From: Spirochaetales bacterium
Lineage (GTDB): Bacteria; Spirochaetota; Spirochaetia; Sphaerochaetales; Sphaerochaetaceae
Length of the DNA stretch: 5,572 bases
Assembly: GCA_012519125.1 (NCBI GenBank)
Contig: JAAYQY010000206.1
Coordinates: forward strand, 1-5,572
Reading direction: 5' to 3'
Position numbers and translations under genes: made by a program. Positions within the stretch are counted from its first letter, which is position 1. Each line of letters begins with the position of its first letter. Under the pieces are notes generated by a model. That model was given only the letters and a program-made list of their open reading frames with translations. It was not told where the DNA came from and did not search any database. Of the stretch, positions 1 to 5,572 are shown in pieces.

Positions 1-933
1 ACCTTGTTGGTATGGGCCTTGCCGGCCATCCTGGTCATGAGCACCCTCTCCTTCCTCTATCAAGTTCTGGAGAACAGACAGATATCCTCCTCCATCTTGC
101 GTTACATTGGGCCTATGGCAGTGGGCTTCATCTTTCTTGCAGCCTTCAGGATTGGGAAGAAAGTACTCACCGATGCCCTCACCATTGTCTTGTTCCTCGT
201 TGGCTTGATTACCACCTACTTCATCCGTACCCCTTGGGTATTCCCCACTGTCCTCTTGTTTGGAGCCATCGTGAGCATTGTTATCAGCAAGGAGACGGAG
301 CTTTTCAACAAAGCAAAGCTGCATCCTCCCTACCGATATCTGCTGCTCTTCGGCCTCTTCGCCTTGGGAACGCTCGCCCTTTCGGTTATCACACACAACC
401 TGCTGGTAACCCTCTTTGAGGCTTTCTACCGCTATGGATATCTGGTCTTCGGTGGAGGACAGGTTGTGGTCCCGGTCATGATTGCTGAGCTGGTGGAGAC
501 CAAGGGCTATCTGACAAACGAAGAGTTCCTTACAGGATACGGATTGGTGCAAGGACTTCCCGGTCCCATGTTCAGCTTCAGCTCCTATGCAGGTGGTATG
601 GTTGCCCGCACCCTTGGTCCCTTCGGACAAGCAGTGGGTGCTCTGCTCTCCGGCATTGCCATTTTTCTTCCCGGAACCCTTCTGATCTTCTTCATCTACC
701 CAATCTGGGAAGAGCTGAAGAACATCAAGGCTGTGAAAGTCTCATTGAAAGGCATCAACGCTGTCGCCGGGGGTCTGATTGCCGCCGCAGCCATCCTGCT
801 CTTGCAGAAGAGCGGGATCCAAACGGACAACCTTCTGGTGGCCGCCATCACGGTGACGCTTCTCGCAACCAGAAAAATACCCGCCCCCCTGATCGTTCTT
901 GCCGTTCTGGGAGCAGGTATTGTGGTGGGATAG
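1..933 (+). CDS. chrA: Chromate transporter, CHR/ChrA family, two-domain (5' end outside window)
   Basis: Inner-membrane transporter of the CHR superfamily; characterised members export chromate, but many homologues have untested substrates. The reading frame is open from base 1 with no start or ribosome-binding site, so the N-terminus is missing; 310 residues are visible of about 390-400 usual for two-domain members. Visible residues 1-100 are the hydrophobic back half of the first CHR domain (PAILVMSTLSF, then RYIGPMAVGFIFLAAFRIG). The second domain starts near residue 112 and carries the family signatures FGGGQVVVP (150-158), a Glu-rich loop followed by LTNEEFLTGYGL (171-182) and QGLPGPMFSFSSYAGG (184-199). 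The C-terminus is a run of Ala/Leu-rich membrane segments ending GAGIVVG before TAG. It converges on the alcohol dehydrogenase with 7 bp between stops and shows no functional link to the TRAP operon. The family is secure from the two signatures; chromate as the substrate is not shown. Confidence 0.9.
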   Translation, partial: TLLVWALPAILVMSTLSFLYQVLENRQISSSILRYIGPMAVGFIFLAAFRIGKKVLTDALTIVLFLVGLITTYFIRTPWVFPTVLLFGAIVSIVISKETELFNKAKLHPPYRYLLLFGLFALGTLALSVITHNLLVTLFEAFYRYGYLVFGGGQVVVPVMIAELVETKGYLTNEEFLTGYGLVQGLPGPMFSFSSYAGGMVARTLGPFGQAVGALLSGIAIFLPGTLLIFFIYPIWEELKNIKAVKVSLKGINAVAGGLIAAAAILLLQKSGIQTDNLLVAAITVTLLATRKIPAPLIVLAVLGAGIVVG

Positions 934-940
934 GCTTTCC

Positions 941-2110
941 TTATCTGAACGAAGCCTTGTAGATGGCCAGGCAGTCCTCATCGCTGAGCGTCATGGGATC
1001 AACCTGGAACAGACCTGCCATGTTCTCCCTGGCATTCTGCACCATGGAGGGCAGCTCAGACTCGGTAATCCCATAGTCGCTCATCTTCAGCTGGTCCACG
1101 CCACAGGCCTTCTGCAGGTCCTTGAGAGCATGCACGAAGTCCATTGCTTCCTGTGCGTCCGTCTTGCCCAGTGCCTTGGCCATGTCCACCATCCTCTGGT
1201 CCGCAACATGGGTGTTGGCGATGTGGGTGAAGTAGGCAACGCTGATCATGATCAGCCCCGCCCCATGGGGAAGCTCGGGATGGAAGGCACTCATGGCATG
1301 CTCAAGTGAGTGCTCACTGATGCAACCGCTGAAAGTCTCCACCATGCCGGCCAGCGTGTTGGCCATCGCCATATCCTCTCTGGCCTTCAGGTTCTTGCCA
1401 TCCTTGACTGCAGTCTCCAGGCTTCTGCCGATCAGCCGGATCGCCTCGAGGCTATGGATGTCGCTGAAGGTGTTTGCAATCTTATTCAGATACCCTTCGG
1501 TACTGTGAAAGAGGGCGTCAAAACCCTGATAGGCTGTCAACTGGGGAGGAACCGTGAGCATCAGGGTGGGATCGACGATGCTTAGAACCGGGAAGGTATC
1601 ATCATTGCCGGTACCGATCTTCTCGTTGGTCTCCTCCTTGGTGATGACCAGCCACGGGTCGGCCTCGGTGCCGGTGCCTGCAGTGGTGGTGATGGCTACC
1701 ACCGGAAGCGGTTTGTTCTCCAGGCTCTTGCCCTTGCCGCTGCCGCCGCTGATATAGTCCCAAAGCGTCCCTTCATTGGTTGCCATCATGGCAATGCCTT
1801 TGGCTGAATCGATGACTGAGCCGCCTCCCAGCCCGATGACAAAATCACAGCCACTCGTACGGGCCAGTTCCGATCCTTCGGTGACATGACGCAAGACAGG
1901 GTTCGGTAGAATCCTGTCAAAGACTTCCCAAGAGACCTGTGCCTTGTTCAGCTGTTCCTCCAGCTGGGCGAGATACCCATGGGAGCGGGTTGATTTCCCG
2001 CTCGAGATGACAACCAACGCCTTCTTGCCCGGCAGTTTCTGCTCTGCAAGGTGGGAAAGGGAGTGGCTGCCGAATATGATTTTGGTAGGAAGATAGTGGG
2101 TGCTGATCAT
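941..2110 (-). CDS. Iron-containing (group III) alcohol dehydrogenase
   Basis: NAD(P)-dependent, metal-dependent dehydrogenase that interconverts an alcohol and an aldehyde or ketone in the cytoplasm. With the start at 2110 it has 389 residues, the normal family length. The nucleotide-binding motif GGGSVIDSAKG is at 95-105 and TTTAGTGTEAD at 141-151. Metal ligands can be placed by comparison with E. coli FucO (D196, H200, H263, H277): Asp198 and His202 in FDALFHSTEG, His267 in SEHSLEHAMS, and His282 in LPHGAG; His271 matches the extra active-site His. All are present, so the enzyme should be active. The start at 2110 is preferred because AAGGAG lies 6 nt upstream; an in-frame ATG at 2152 has no such site. 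It is the last gene of the TRAP block, 117 nt after dctM, separated by a hairpin. Substrate is unknown: members act on lactaldehyde, butanol, 1,3-propanediol, 4-hydroxybutyrate, sulfoacetaldehyde and others. Position suggests catabolism of the imported compound. Confidence 0.93.
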   Translation of the reverse strand: MISTHYLPTKIIFGSHSLSHLAEQKLPGKKALVVISSGKSTRSHGYLAQLEEQLNKAQVSWEVFDRILPNPVLRHVTEGSELARTSGCDFVIGLGGGSVIDSAKGIAMMATNEGTLWDYISGGSGKGKSLENKPLPVVAITTTAGTGTEADPWLVITKEETNEKIGTGNDDTFPVLSIVDPTLMLTVPPQLTAYQGFDALFHSTEGYLNKIANTFSDIHSLEAIRLIGRSLETAVKDGKNLKAREDMAMANTLAGMVETFSGCISEHSLEHAMSAFHPELPHGAGLIMISVAYFTHIANTHVADQRMVDMAKALGKTDAQEAMDFVHALKDLQKACGVDQLKMSDYGITESELPSMVQNARENMAGLFQVDPMTLSDEDCLAIYKASFR

Positions 2111-2171
2111 AACATTCTCCTTGTGCTTGTTCTCAAGGTACTGCCGAATCATCTTACAGGCAAGCGTAAGG

Positions 2172-2204
2172 AAAACCCTGCTTCCGGTAGGGAAACAGGG
2201 CTTT
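2172..2204 (-). terminator. Hairpin in dctM-ADH gap, possible partial terminator or mRNA-processing stem
   Basis: On the minus-strand RNA the arms 2204-2191 and 2185-2172 form an uninterrupted 14-bp stem with the 5-nt loop CUACC. Its core is CCCUG/CAGGG, its top UUCC/GGAA, and its base AAA/UUU. Two pairs are G-U and are mismatches on the other strand, so the fold suits minus-strand RNA. The 3' arm ends in UUUU followed by CC, so the U-tract is short and mostly inside the stem. It lies 24 nt after the dctM stop and about 60 nt before the ADH start. It could terminate a fraction of transcripts, lowering ADH relative to the transporter, or protect a processed 3' end. The structure is read by eye, without an energy calculation. 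Confidence 0.6.
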
Positions 2205-2227
2205 CTGAACGTGCATGAACCGATTTC

Positions 2228-3523
2228 TTACATGAACGAGGGCAGGAACATCGTCATTGCCGGCACGAAGGTGACCAGCAGCAGATCCACCACCATCATG
2301 ACGTAGAACGGCAGGGTTGCCTTGGTCGCCGTCTCGATGGAAATCTTTCCGATCGAACAGCCGACAAAGAGCGCAGACCCTACCGGGGGCGTGGTCAGGC
2401 CGATGGCCAGGTTGATGATCATCATGACGCCGAACTGGATCGGATCCATGCCCAGGTGGGTCACCACGACCGGGTAGAGGATCGGGGTGGTGATGATGAT
2501 CAGCGGGGCCATGTCCATGATTGTGCCGAGCACCAGCAACATGAGGTTGATCAGAAGCAGCAGCACGATGCGGTTGTCGCTGATGGCCAAGAGGCCGTTG
2601 GTGACCGCCTGCGGGATGCGCAGGAAAGCCATCAGGTAGCCGAACGAGGAGGCTGCAGCAATGAGGCTCATGACCATCGCAAGGGTCTTGAGCGAATTGC
2701 GCAGGATCGGGCCCATCTGCCTGAGTGGAATCTCCCGGTAGACGAAGAAGGTGATCAGGAACGAGTAGACCACAGCCACTGCCGCCGACTCGGTGGCGGT
2801 GAAGACACCGCTGATGACACCACCCATGATGATGATGATCGTGAACAGGCCGAAGAGGGCATCGCGTGCAATCTTCAGTGTCTTCCTCCACCCATACGGC
2901 TCTTCCTTGGGATAGCCGCGCTTGTAGGCGATGATGGCCGTGGGAATCATCAGCAGCAGGCCCAGACCCACGCCGGGGATGAGACCACCGAGGAAGAGCT
3001 TGCCAACCGACACGCCGCCGCCGGCTGCCATGGCGAAGATGATCATGTTGTGGCTGGGAGGAATGAGCACACCCTCGCAGGCACTGGTGACGGTGACCGC
3101 AACGGCGAAATCGGCATCATAGCCGTCGTCGACCATCATGGGGATGAGCATCGCACCGATGGAGGAGACGTCCGCAACAGCAGAGCCGCTGATGCCGCCG
3201 AAGAACATCGAGGCGAGGATGTTCACCTGGGCAAGACCGCCGCGCACACGCCCGATGAGGGCATTGGCGAAAGCCACCAGGCGCCGGGAGATGCCACCCT
3301 GGCTCATGATCTCACCGCTGAGGATGAAGAACGGGATGGCCAGCAGGCTGAACGAGTTCACCCCGCTCACCAGGCGCTGCACGATGGACATCATCGGTAG
3401 GTTCAGGTACATCGCCGTGAACACCGACGACAGGAACAGCGAGAAGGTGATCGGGAACTTGAGGATCAGCATCAGCACGAAGGAGCCGATCAGGATGAGG
3501 GTACCCATACTTGCATTCATCAT
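2228..3523 (-). CDS. dctM: TRAP transporter large permease subunit, DctM type
   Basis: The large, channel-forming membrane subunit of a tripartite ATP-independent periplasmic transporter, which couples substrate import to the sodium gradient. It has 431 residues, typical for DctM, and is hydrophobic throughout with about 11-12 membrane segments. Family motifs in order: LLAIPFFILSGEIM (60-73), GGISGSAVAD (109-118), SIGAMLIPMM (121-130), GVLIPPSHNM (151-160), KLFLGGLIPG (175-184), GVFTATESAA (239-248), LGTIMDMAPLIIITTPI (332-348) and LTTPPVG (376-382). The repeated Pro/Gly-rich signatures at 151-160 and 376-382 fit the two inverted halves of the fold, with the hairpin motifs near the substrate and sodium sites. 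The start at 3523 has GGGAGGAG 7 nt upstream. Its ATG overlaps the dctQ stop as ATGA, so the two permease subunits are probably translationally coupled at near 1:1. It has no fused small subunit, in keeping with the separate dctQ. Confidence 0.96.
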   Translation of the reverse strand: MMNASMGTLILIGSFVLMLILKFPITFSLFLSSVFTAMYLNLPMMSIVQRLVSGVNSFSLLAIPFFILSGEIMSQGGISRRLVAFANALIGRVRGGLAQVNILASMFFGGISGSAVADVSSIGAMLIPMMVDDGYDADFAVAVTVTSACEGVLIPPSHNMIIFAMAAGGGVSVGKLFLGGLIPGVGLGLLLMIPTAIIAYKRGYPKEEPYGWRKTLKIARDALFGLFTIIIIMGGVISGVFTATESAAVAVVYSFLITFFVYREIPLRQMGPILRNSLKTLAMVMSLIAAASSFGYLMAFLRIPQAVTNGLLAISDNRIVLLLLINLMLLVLGTIMDMAPLIIITTPILYPVVVTHLGMDPIQFGVMMIINLAIGLTTPPVGSALFVGCSIGKISIETATKATLPFYVMMVVDLLLVTFVPAMTMFLPSFM

Positions 3524-4011
3524 GCTTGCACTCCTCCCTTGAATTTTTTCAAGTCTTCAGTCAGGTAAATCACCGCGTACAGGATGATGAAGATGCCGGC
3601 GATGGGAAGAACCAGATAGTTGATCGAGTTGGGAATCTGGGTGGCGGGCAGGAAGGACTTGGCACCGTTGAGGGTGAGCCTCCAACCATAGATGATCAGG
3701 ACAAAGCCGATGAGCATTTCCAAAAGGTCCTTCAGGACATCGAGGGAGAGGAAGAACTTGGCGGGAAGCTTCCTCGGAAGTACGCTTACGTTGATGTGCA
3801 GGTTCTCCTTGACACCGAGGGCCATGGAGATGAACGTAAACCAGATGACAATGACAAGGGAAATCTCTTCTGCCCAGTGGATGCCGGAGTTGAATCCGTA
3901 CCGCAGCACAACGTTGAAAAAGACGATGACCACCATCGCCATCAACATGAGCATGGCCAGCTTGAGAACCCATACAAACAAGGCGTCAAGAATTTTCTTG
4001 AACTGCTCCAT
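3520..4011 (-). CDS. dctQ: TRAP transporter small permease subunit, DctQ type
   Basis: The four-helix membrane subunit that partners DctM in the TRAP complex. From the chosen start MEQFKK it has 163 residues, the usual DctQ size. Predicted membrane helices lie near residues 11-35, 47-67, 95-115 and 130-152. The conserved DctQ features are NVVLRYGFNSGIHWAEE at 33-49 (the Arg-Tyr and Trp-x-Glu-Glu signature), GVKENLHINV at 66-75 and QIPNSINYLVLPIAG at 125-139. The start at 4011 is chosen because GGAGG (4022-4018) stands 6 nt upstream. A longer frame beginning at 4041 would add ten residues (MPYHPFWRYP) from the hairpin region and lacks a ribosome-binding site. The gap to dctP is 82 nt and holds a strong hairpin; the stop overlaps the dctM start. 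Expression is probably lower than dctP, as is common for TRAP systems, because binding proteins are needed in excess. Confidence 0.94.
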   Translation of the reverse strand: MEQFKKILDALFVWVLKLAMLMLMAMVVIVFFNVVLRYGFNSGIHWAEEISLVIVIWFTFISMALGVKENLHINVSVLPRKLPAKFFLSLDVLKDLLEMLIGFVLIIYGWRLTLNGAKSFLPATQIPNSINYLVLPIAGIFIILYAVIYLTEDLKKFKGGVQA

Positions 4012-4038
4012 GGGATACCTCCAAAAGGGATGATATGG

Positions 4039-4078
4039 CAAAGAGCGTGGGGTTTCACAAGAAACCCCACACCCTTTG
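4039..4078 (-). promoter_or_regulatory. Strong hairpin between dctP and dctQ, likely mRNA-stabilising/processing element
   Basis: On the minus-strand RNA this segment folds into a continuous 18-bp stem with loop UUGU (4060-4057). The 10-bp core GUGGGGUUUC/GAAACCCCAC (4056-4047 and 4070-4061) is perfect. The outer arms CAAAGGGU (4078-4071) and GCUCUUUG (4046-4039) add eight pairs, two of them G-U. The wobble positions are mismatches in the plus-strand RNA, so the full stem belongs to the operon transcript. No U-tract follows (next bases CCAUAU), which argues against a classical terminator. Hairpins placed just after a solute-binding protein gene commonly shield the upstream message from 3' exonucleases and give binding protein in excess over permease. 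That role is the best reading here, by analogy. Confidence 0.7.
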
Positions 4079-4093
4079 GAATCTGATTCTAAT

Positions 4094-5095
4094 TTACTTC
4101 ACAGCCTTGATTTTCTCAACCCATGATCTCTGAGCATCGTTGAGCTGGCTCTGATAGAGGGGAGCCATGGCGGCGGCGAATTCAGCCTGGTTGTTGATAT
4201 TGTTGATCTGGCTGCCGGCAGCACGTACCTTGGCTTCGCTCTTCTTCTCGTACTCAGCCCATGCAGCAACCTGCTTGGCCTGGGACTCCTTGGCAGCCGT
4301 CTTGATGATGGCCTGATCCTCGGCGGAGAGCTTGTCCATGGTGATCTTGCTGGCAATGATCATCTCGGGAACACGGGTGTGCTCGTCGATGGAGAAATAC
4401 TTGGCAACTTCATAGTGGCTGGAAGAGTCATAGGAAGGCCAGTTGTTCTCAGCACCGTCGATAACGCCGGTCTGCAGGGCGCTGTAGACGTCGCCGTATG
4501 CCATCGGGGTGGGAACTGCACCAAGAGCCTGGACCAGACCCATCATGAGTGCGGACTCCTGAACGCGGATCTTCATGCCCTTGAGGTCGGCAACGGTGTA
4601 CACCGGCTTCTTGGTGTTGTAGAAGGAACGAGCGCCGCTATCGTAGTATACGAGGCCGACAAAGCCCTTCTCTTCCATGGAGTCGAGGAAGAACTGACCG
4701 ATCTCACCATTGAGGACATTCCACATGTGGTTAGCATCGCGGTAGAGGTACGGCATCTGCAGTGCATTCAGCAACGGCTGGAAGGAAGCCAGCGGGGAGA
4801 TGGAGACACGGGTGAAATCGATGCCGCCAAACTGTACCTGCTCGATTGCACTCTTCTCATCAGCGAGCTGACCCTGGGGGTACACTTCAATCTTGATGCG
4901 GCCATTGGTGTATTCACCAACGAGGCGAGCAAACTCTTCATCACCAACAACGGTGGGATAGCCGATAGGCTGGTTATCTGCAAGGCGAAGTACAATCTGC
5001 TTCTGGGCAGCTGCACCACTCTCCTGACCACCCTGTGCAAAAGCCGGAGCTACGAGCAGGGCGACCATCAATACGGTCAACATGATTTTTTTCAT
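4094..5095 (-). CDS. dctP: TRAP transporter periplasmic solute-binding protein, DctP family
   Basis: The extracytoplasmic receptor that captures the substrate and delivers it to DctQM. It has 333 residues, usual for the family. A Sec signal peptide covers about residues 1-20 (MKKIM, a Leu/Val/Ala core, cleavage after APAFA). The mature protein opens with a low-complexity linker GGQESGAAAQKQ, then the first domain strand IVLRLADNQP. There is no lipobox Cys. Key motifs: GARSFYN (154-160), GMKIRVQES (173-181), LGAVPTPMAYGDVYSALQTG (191-210) and VIDGAENNWPS (211-221). Arg156, Arg177 and Asn217 match by spacing the SiaP residues Arg127, Arg147 and Asn187; the second of these binds the substrate carboxylate. 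AAGGAGG lies 7 nt before the ATG. It is first in the operon and divergent from a likely sensor gene. The ENNWPSY context resembles what I recall of sugar-acid (uronate-type) TRAP receptors, but that is memory, not a search; the substrate stays open. Confidence 0.96.
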   Translation of the reverse strand: MKKIMLTVLMVALLVAPAFAQGGQESGAAAQKQIVLRLADNQPIGYPTVVGDEEFARLVGEYTNGRIKIEVYPQGQLADEKSAIEQVQFGGIDFTRVSISPLASFQPLLNALQMPYLYRDANHMWNVLNGEIGQFFLDSMEEKGFVGLVYYDSGARSFYNTKKPVYTVADLKGMKIRVQESALMMGLVQALGAVPTPMAYGDVYSALQTGVIDGAENNWPSYDSSSHYEVAKYFSIDEHTRVPEMIIASKITMDKLSAEDQAIIKTAAKESQAKQVAAWAEYEKKSEAKVRAAGSQINNINNQAEFAAAMAPLYQSQLNDAQRSWVEKIKAVK

Positions 5096-5136
5096 TTCGG
5101 TTCCTCCTTCAGGAACAATAGATATTTGGTTCTGCT

Positions 5137-5165
5137 ATAGTATCCTCGACCTAGTGAGAGGAAAA
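5137..5165 (-). promoter_or_regulatory. Candidate dctP operon promoter (weak, probably activator-dependent)
   Basis: The minus strand has a possible -10 TACTAT (5142-5137) and, after a 17-bp spacer, a poor -35 TTTTCC (5165-5160). Transcription would start near 5130 and give a leader of about 35 nt containing the dctP ribosome-binding site. The -10 matches 4 of 6 consensus positions and the -35 only 3 of 6, which would suit a promoter that needs an activator. A shifted -10 (TATAGC, 5139-5134) is also possible. Confidence 0.35.
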
Positions 5166-5186
5166 AAGCCGGAAAAATCGGGAAAA
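5160..5186. repeat. Three helically phased GGAAAA direct repeats upstream of dctP
   Basis: GGAAAA occurs on the plus strand at 5160-5165, 5171-5176 and 5181-5186, so the copies start 11 and 10 bp apart, one helical turn each. On the minus strand they read TTTTCC, and the copy nearest dctP coincides with the candidate -35. They could be tandem binding sites for an activator or phased A-tracts that bend the DNA. Spacing and identity are seen directly; function is inferred. Confidence 0.45.
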
Positions 5187-5227
5187 TGCAGCAAGTTTCT
5201 TCCTTTTGTCCTACCAAAACCTTTATT

Positions 5228-5248
5228 TAAGACTATATTAGTGTCTTA
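5228..5248. repeat. Small inverted repeat in AT-rich intergenic core
   Basis: TAAGAC (5228-5233) and GTCTTA (5243-5248) form a perfect 6-bp inverted repeat around a 9-nt spacer, within the most AT-rich part of the divergent region. A second overlapping dyad, ACTA/TAGT (5232-5235 and 5239-5242), lies inside it. It sits between the two divergent genes, where an operator would be expected. Dyads this short arise by chance in AT-rich DNA, so this is only a candidate. Confidence 0.25.
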
Positions 5249-5307
5249 GAGTACAAAATATTACAAACCTTGCCCGGTGGATTTCTTCCTGCATTCAGCT
5301 TCCTTCA

Positions 5308-5316
5308 TGCTATACT
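5308..5316 (+). promoter_or_regulatory. Candidate extended -10 promoter for the divergent gene
   Basis: TGCTATACT is an extended -10 (TGn followed by TATACT, 5 of 6 to consensus). No good -35 is seen at the usual spacing, which extended -10 promoters tolerate. Transcription would begin about 7-9 bp downstream, around 5323-5325, which falls on or next to the ATG at 5325. Confidence 0.4.
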
Positions 5317-5324
5317 GGCTCATC

Positions 5325-5572
5325 ATGGATAGTGAACACGCACCTAAGCGAACAGGAACACTCCGAGGCTGGCTCCTCTCCTACAACCTGGCAATGCTCT
5401 CGATCATCCTTGCCCTGGTGATCATCCTTTTCAGCTTGGTCTTCTCCCTGCTTGCTCAGATGCAGAACCGCAACAACCGCTACGAGGCCCTCAACACCCT
5501 CAGCGGGCAGCTGATGCAGAGCAGAGCACTCTTTCGCTCCATATCCACGGAGCAAACTGATACCACCAGCCT
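5325..5572 (+). CDS. Membrane protein N-terminus, probable sensor histidine kinase (3' end outside window)
   Basis: Only the first 82 residues are visible. A charged, probably cytoplasmic tail (MDSEHAPKRTGTLRG, Arg/Lys-containing) is followed by one strong membrane helix at about 17-46 (WLLSYNLAMLSIILALVIILF and on). A polar, helix-prone stretch follows (QMQNRNNRYEALNTLSGQLM, then SRALFRSISTEQTD). Basic tail, single helix and then an extracytoplasmic helical segment is the common entry of YesM/LytS-like and other sensor histidine kinases, and of some chemoreceptors. The kinase core is not in view, so the class is inferred from topology and from the divergent position next to a TRAP operon. 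The start at 5325 is uncertain: no Shine-Dalgarno precedes it, and an in-frame ATG at 5307 (adding MLYWLI) also lacks one and would overlap the -10. Coding is supported by normal codon use and an open frame to the window end. Confidence 0.6.
   Translation, partial: MDSEHAPKRTGTLRGWLLSYNLAMLSIILALVIILFSLVFSLLAQMQNRNNRYEALNTLSGQLMQSRALFRSISTEQTDTTS

Noticed and set aside
2111..2152. A longer alcohol dehydrogenase starting at the ATG at 2152
   Set aside because: No Shine-Dalgarno precedes it, and the 14 added residues (MIRQYLENKHKENV) do not look like the family N-terminus. The ATG at 2110 has AAGGAG at ideal spacing and begins with the expected ISTHYLPTKIIFG strand.
2456..3400. A 314-codon plus-strand open frame opposite dctM
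   Set aside because: Its product is rich in His, Asp, Glu and Arg with no domain pattern, and it lies antisense to a clear dctM. It is an artefact of the GC-rich codons on the other strand.
4039..4078. Calling the dctP-dctQ hairpin an intrinsic terminator
   Set aside because: There is no U-tract after the stem, and dctQ and dctM depend on read-through from dctP, as no other promoter was evident in the gap.
3511..4086. A 191-codon plus-strand open frame opposite dctQ
   Set aside because: Low-complexity, highly charged product antisense to a well-supported DctQ; it also runs through the intergenic hairpin.
4379..5140. A 253-codon plus-strand open frame opposite dctP
   Set aside because: It is antisense to dctP, whose signal peptide, motifs and ribosome-binding site are convincing. 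The plus-strand frame has no ribosome-binding site or recognisable family.
5310..5555. An 81-codon minus-strand open frame at the right end
   Set aside because: The opposite frame encodes a credible membrane-helix N-terminus, while this one is polar, unsupported by a ribosome-binding site, and without recognisable features.

Overview
The window looks like chromosomal DNA of a fermentative bacterium with moderate GC content and strong Shine-Dalgarno sites. A spirochaete of the Sphaerochaeta type is my best guess. It rests on the style of the solute-binding protein signal peptide (cleavage after AFA, then a Gly/Gln/Glu-rich linker), the gene set and general codon habit. No rRNA or other marker gene is present, so this is an inference of low to moderate confidence.

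Layout from left to right. Positions 1-933 (+) hold the C-terminal three quarters of a two-domain chromate transporter (ChrA/CHR family) that enters from outside the window. It converges, with only 7 bp between stop codons, on a four-gene minus-strand block. Read in the direction of transcription this block is dctP (5095-4094, periplasmic solute-binding protein), dctQ (4011-3520, small TRAP permease), dctM (3523-2228, large TRAP permease) and an iron-containing alcohol dehydrogenase (2110-941). dctQ and dctM overlap by ATGA. Two strong RNA hairpins lie in the two wider gaps, dctP-dctQ and dctM-ADH. Upstream of dctP is a 229-bp divergent intergenic region with phased direct repeats and candidate promoters. 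From 5325 a plus-strand gene begins and runs off the right end. Its first 82 residues form a cytoplasmic tail, one membrane helix and the start of an extracytoplasmic helical region, as in the N-terminus of a membrane sensor kinase.

How the parts may work together: DctP captures an organic acid in the periplasm, DctQM imports it with a sodium gradient, and the dehydrogenase probably carries out an alcohol/aldehyde redox step on the substrate or a breakdown product. The divergent membrane protein is a plausible sensor for the operon. The substrate cannot be read from the sequence. The aligned Arg/Arg/Asn binding residues point to a carboxylate, and a sugar acid is possible.

No mobile element, CRISPR array, tRNA or rRNA was seen. 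I do not see a wholly new system. The most notable signals are the two operon-internal hairpins, whose G-U pairs favour the minus-strand RNA, and a possible competing pairing that covers part of the dctQ ribosome-binding site.
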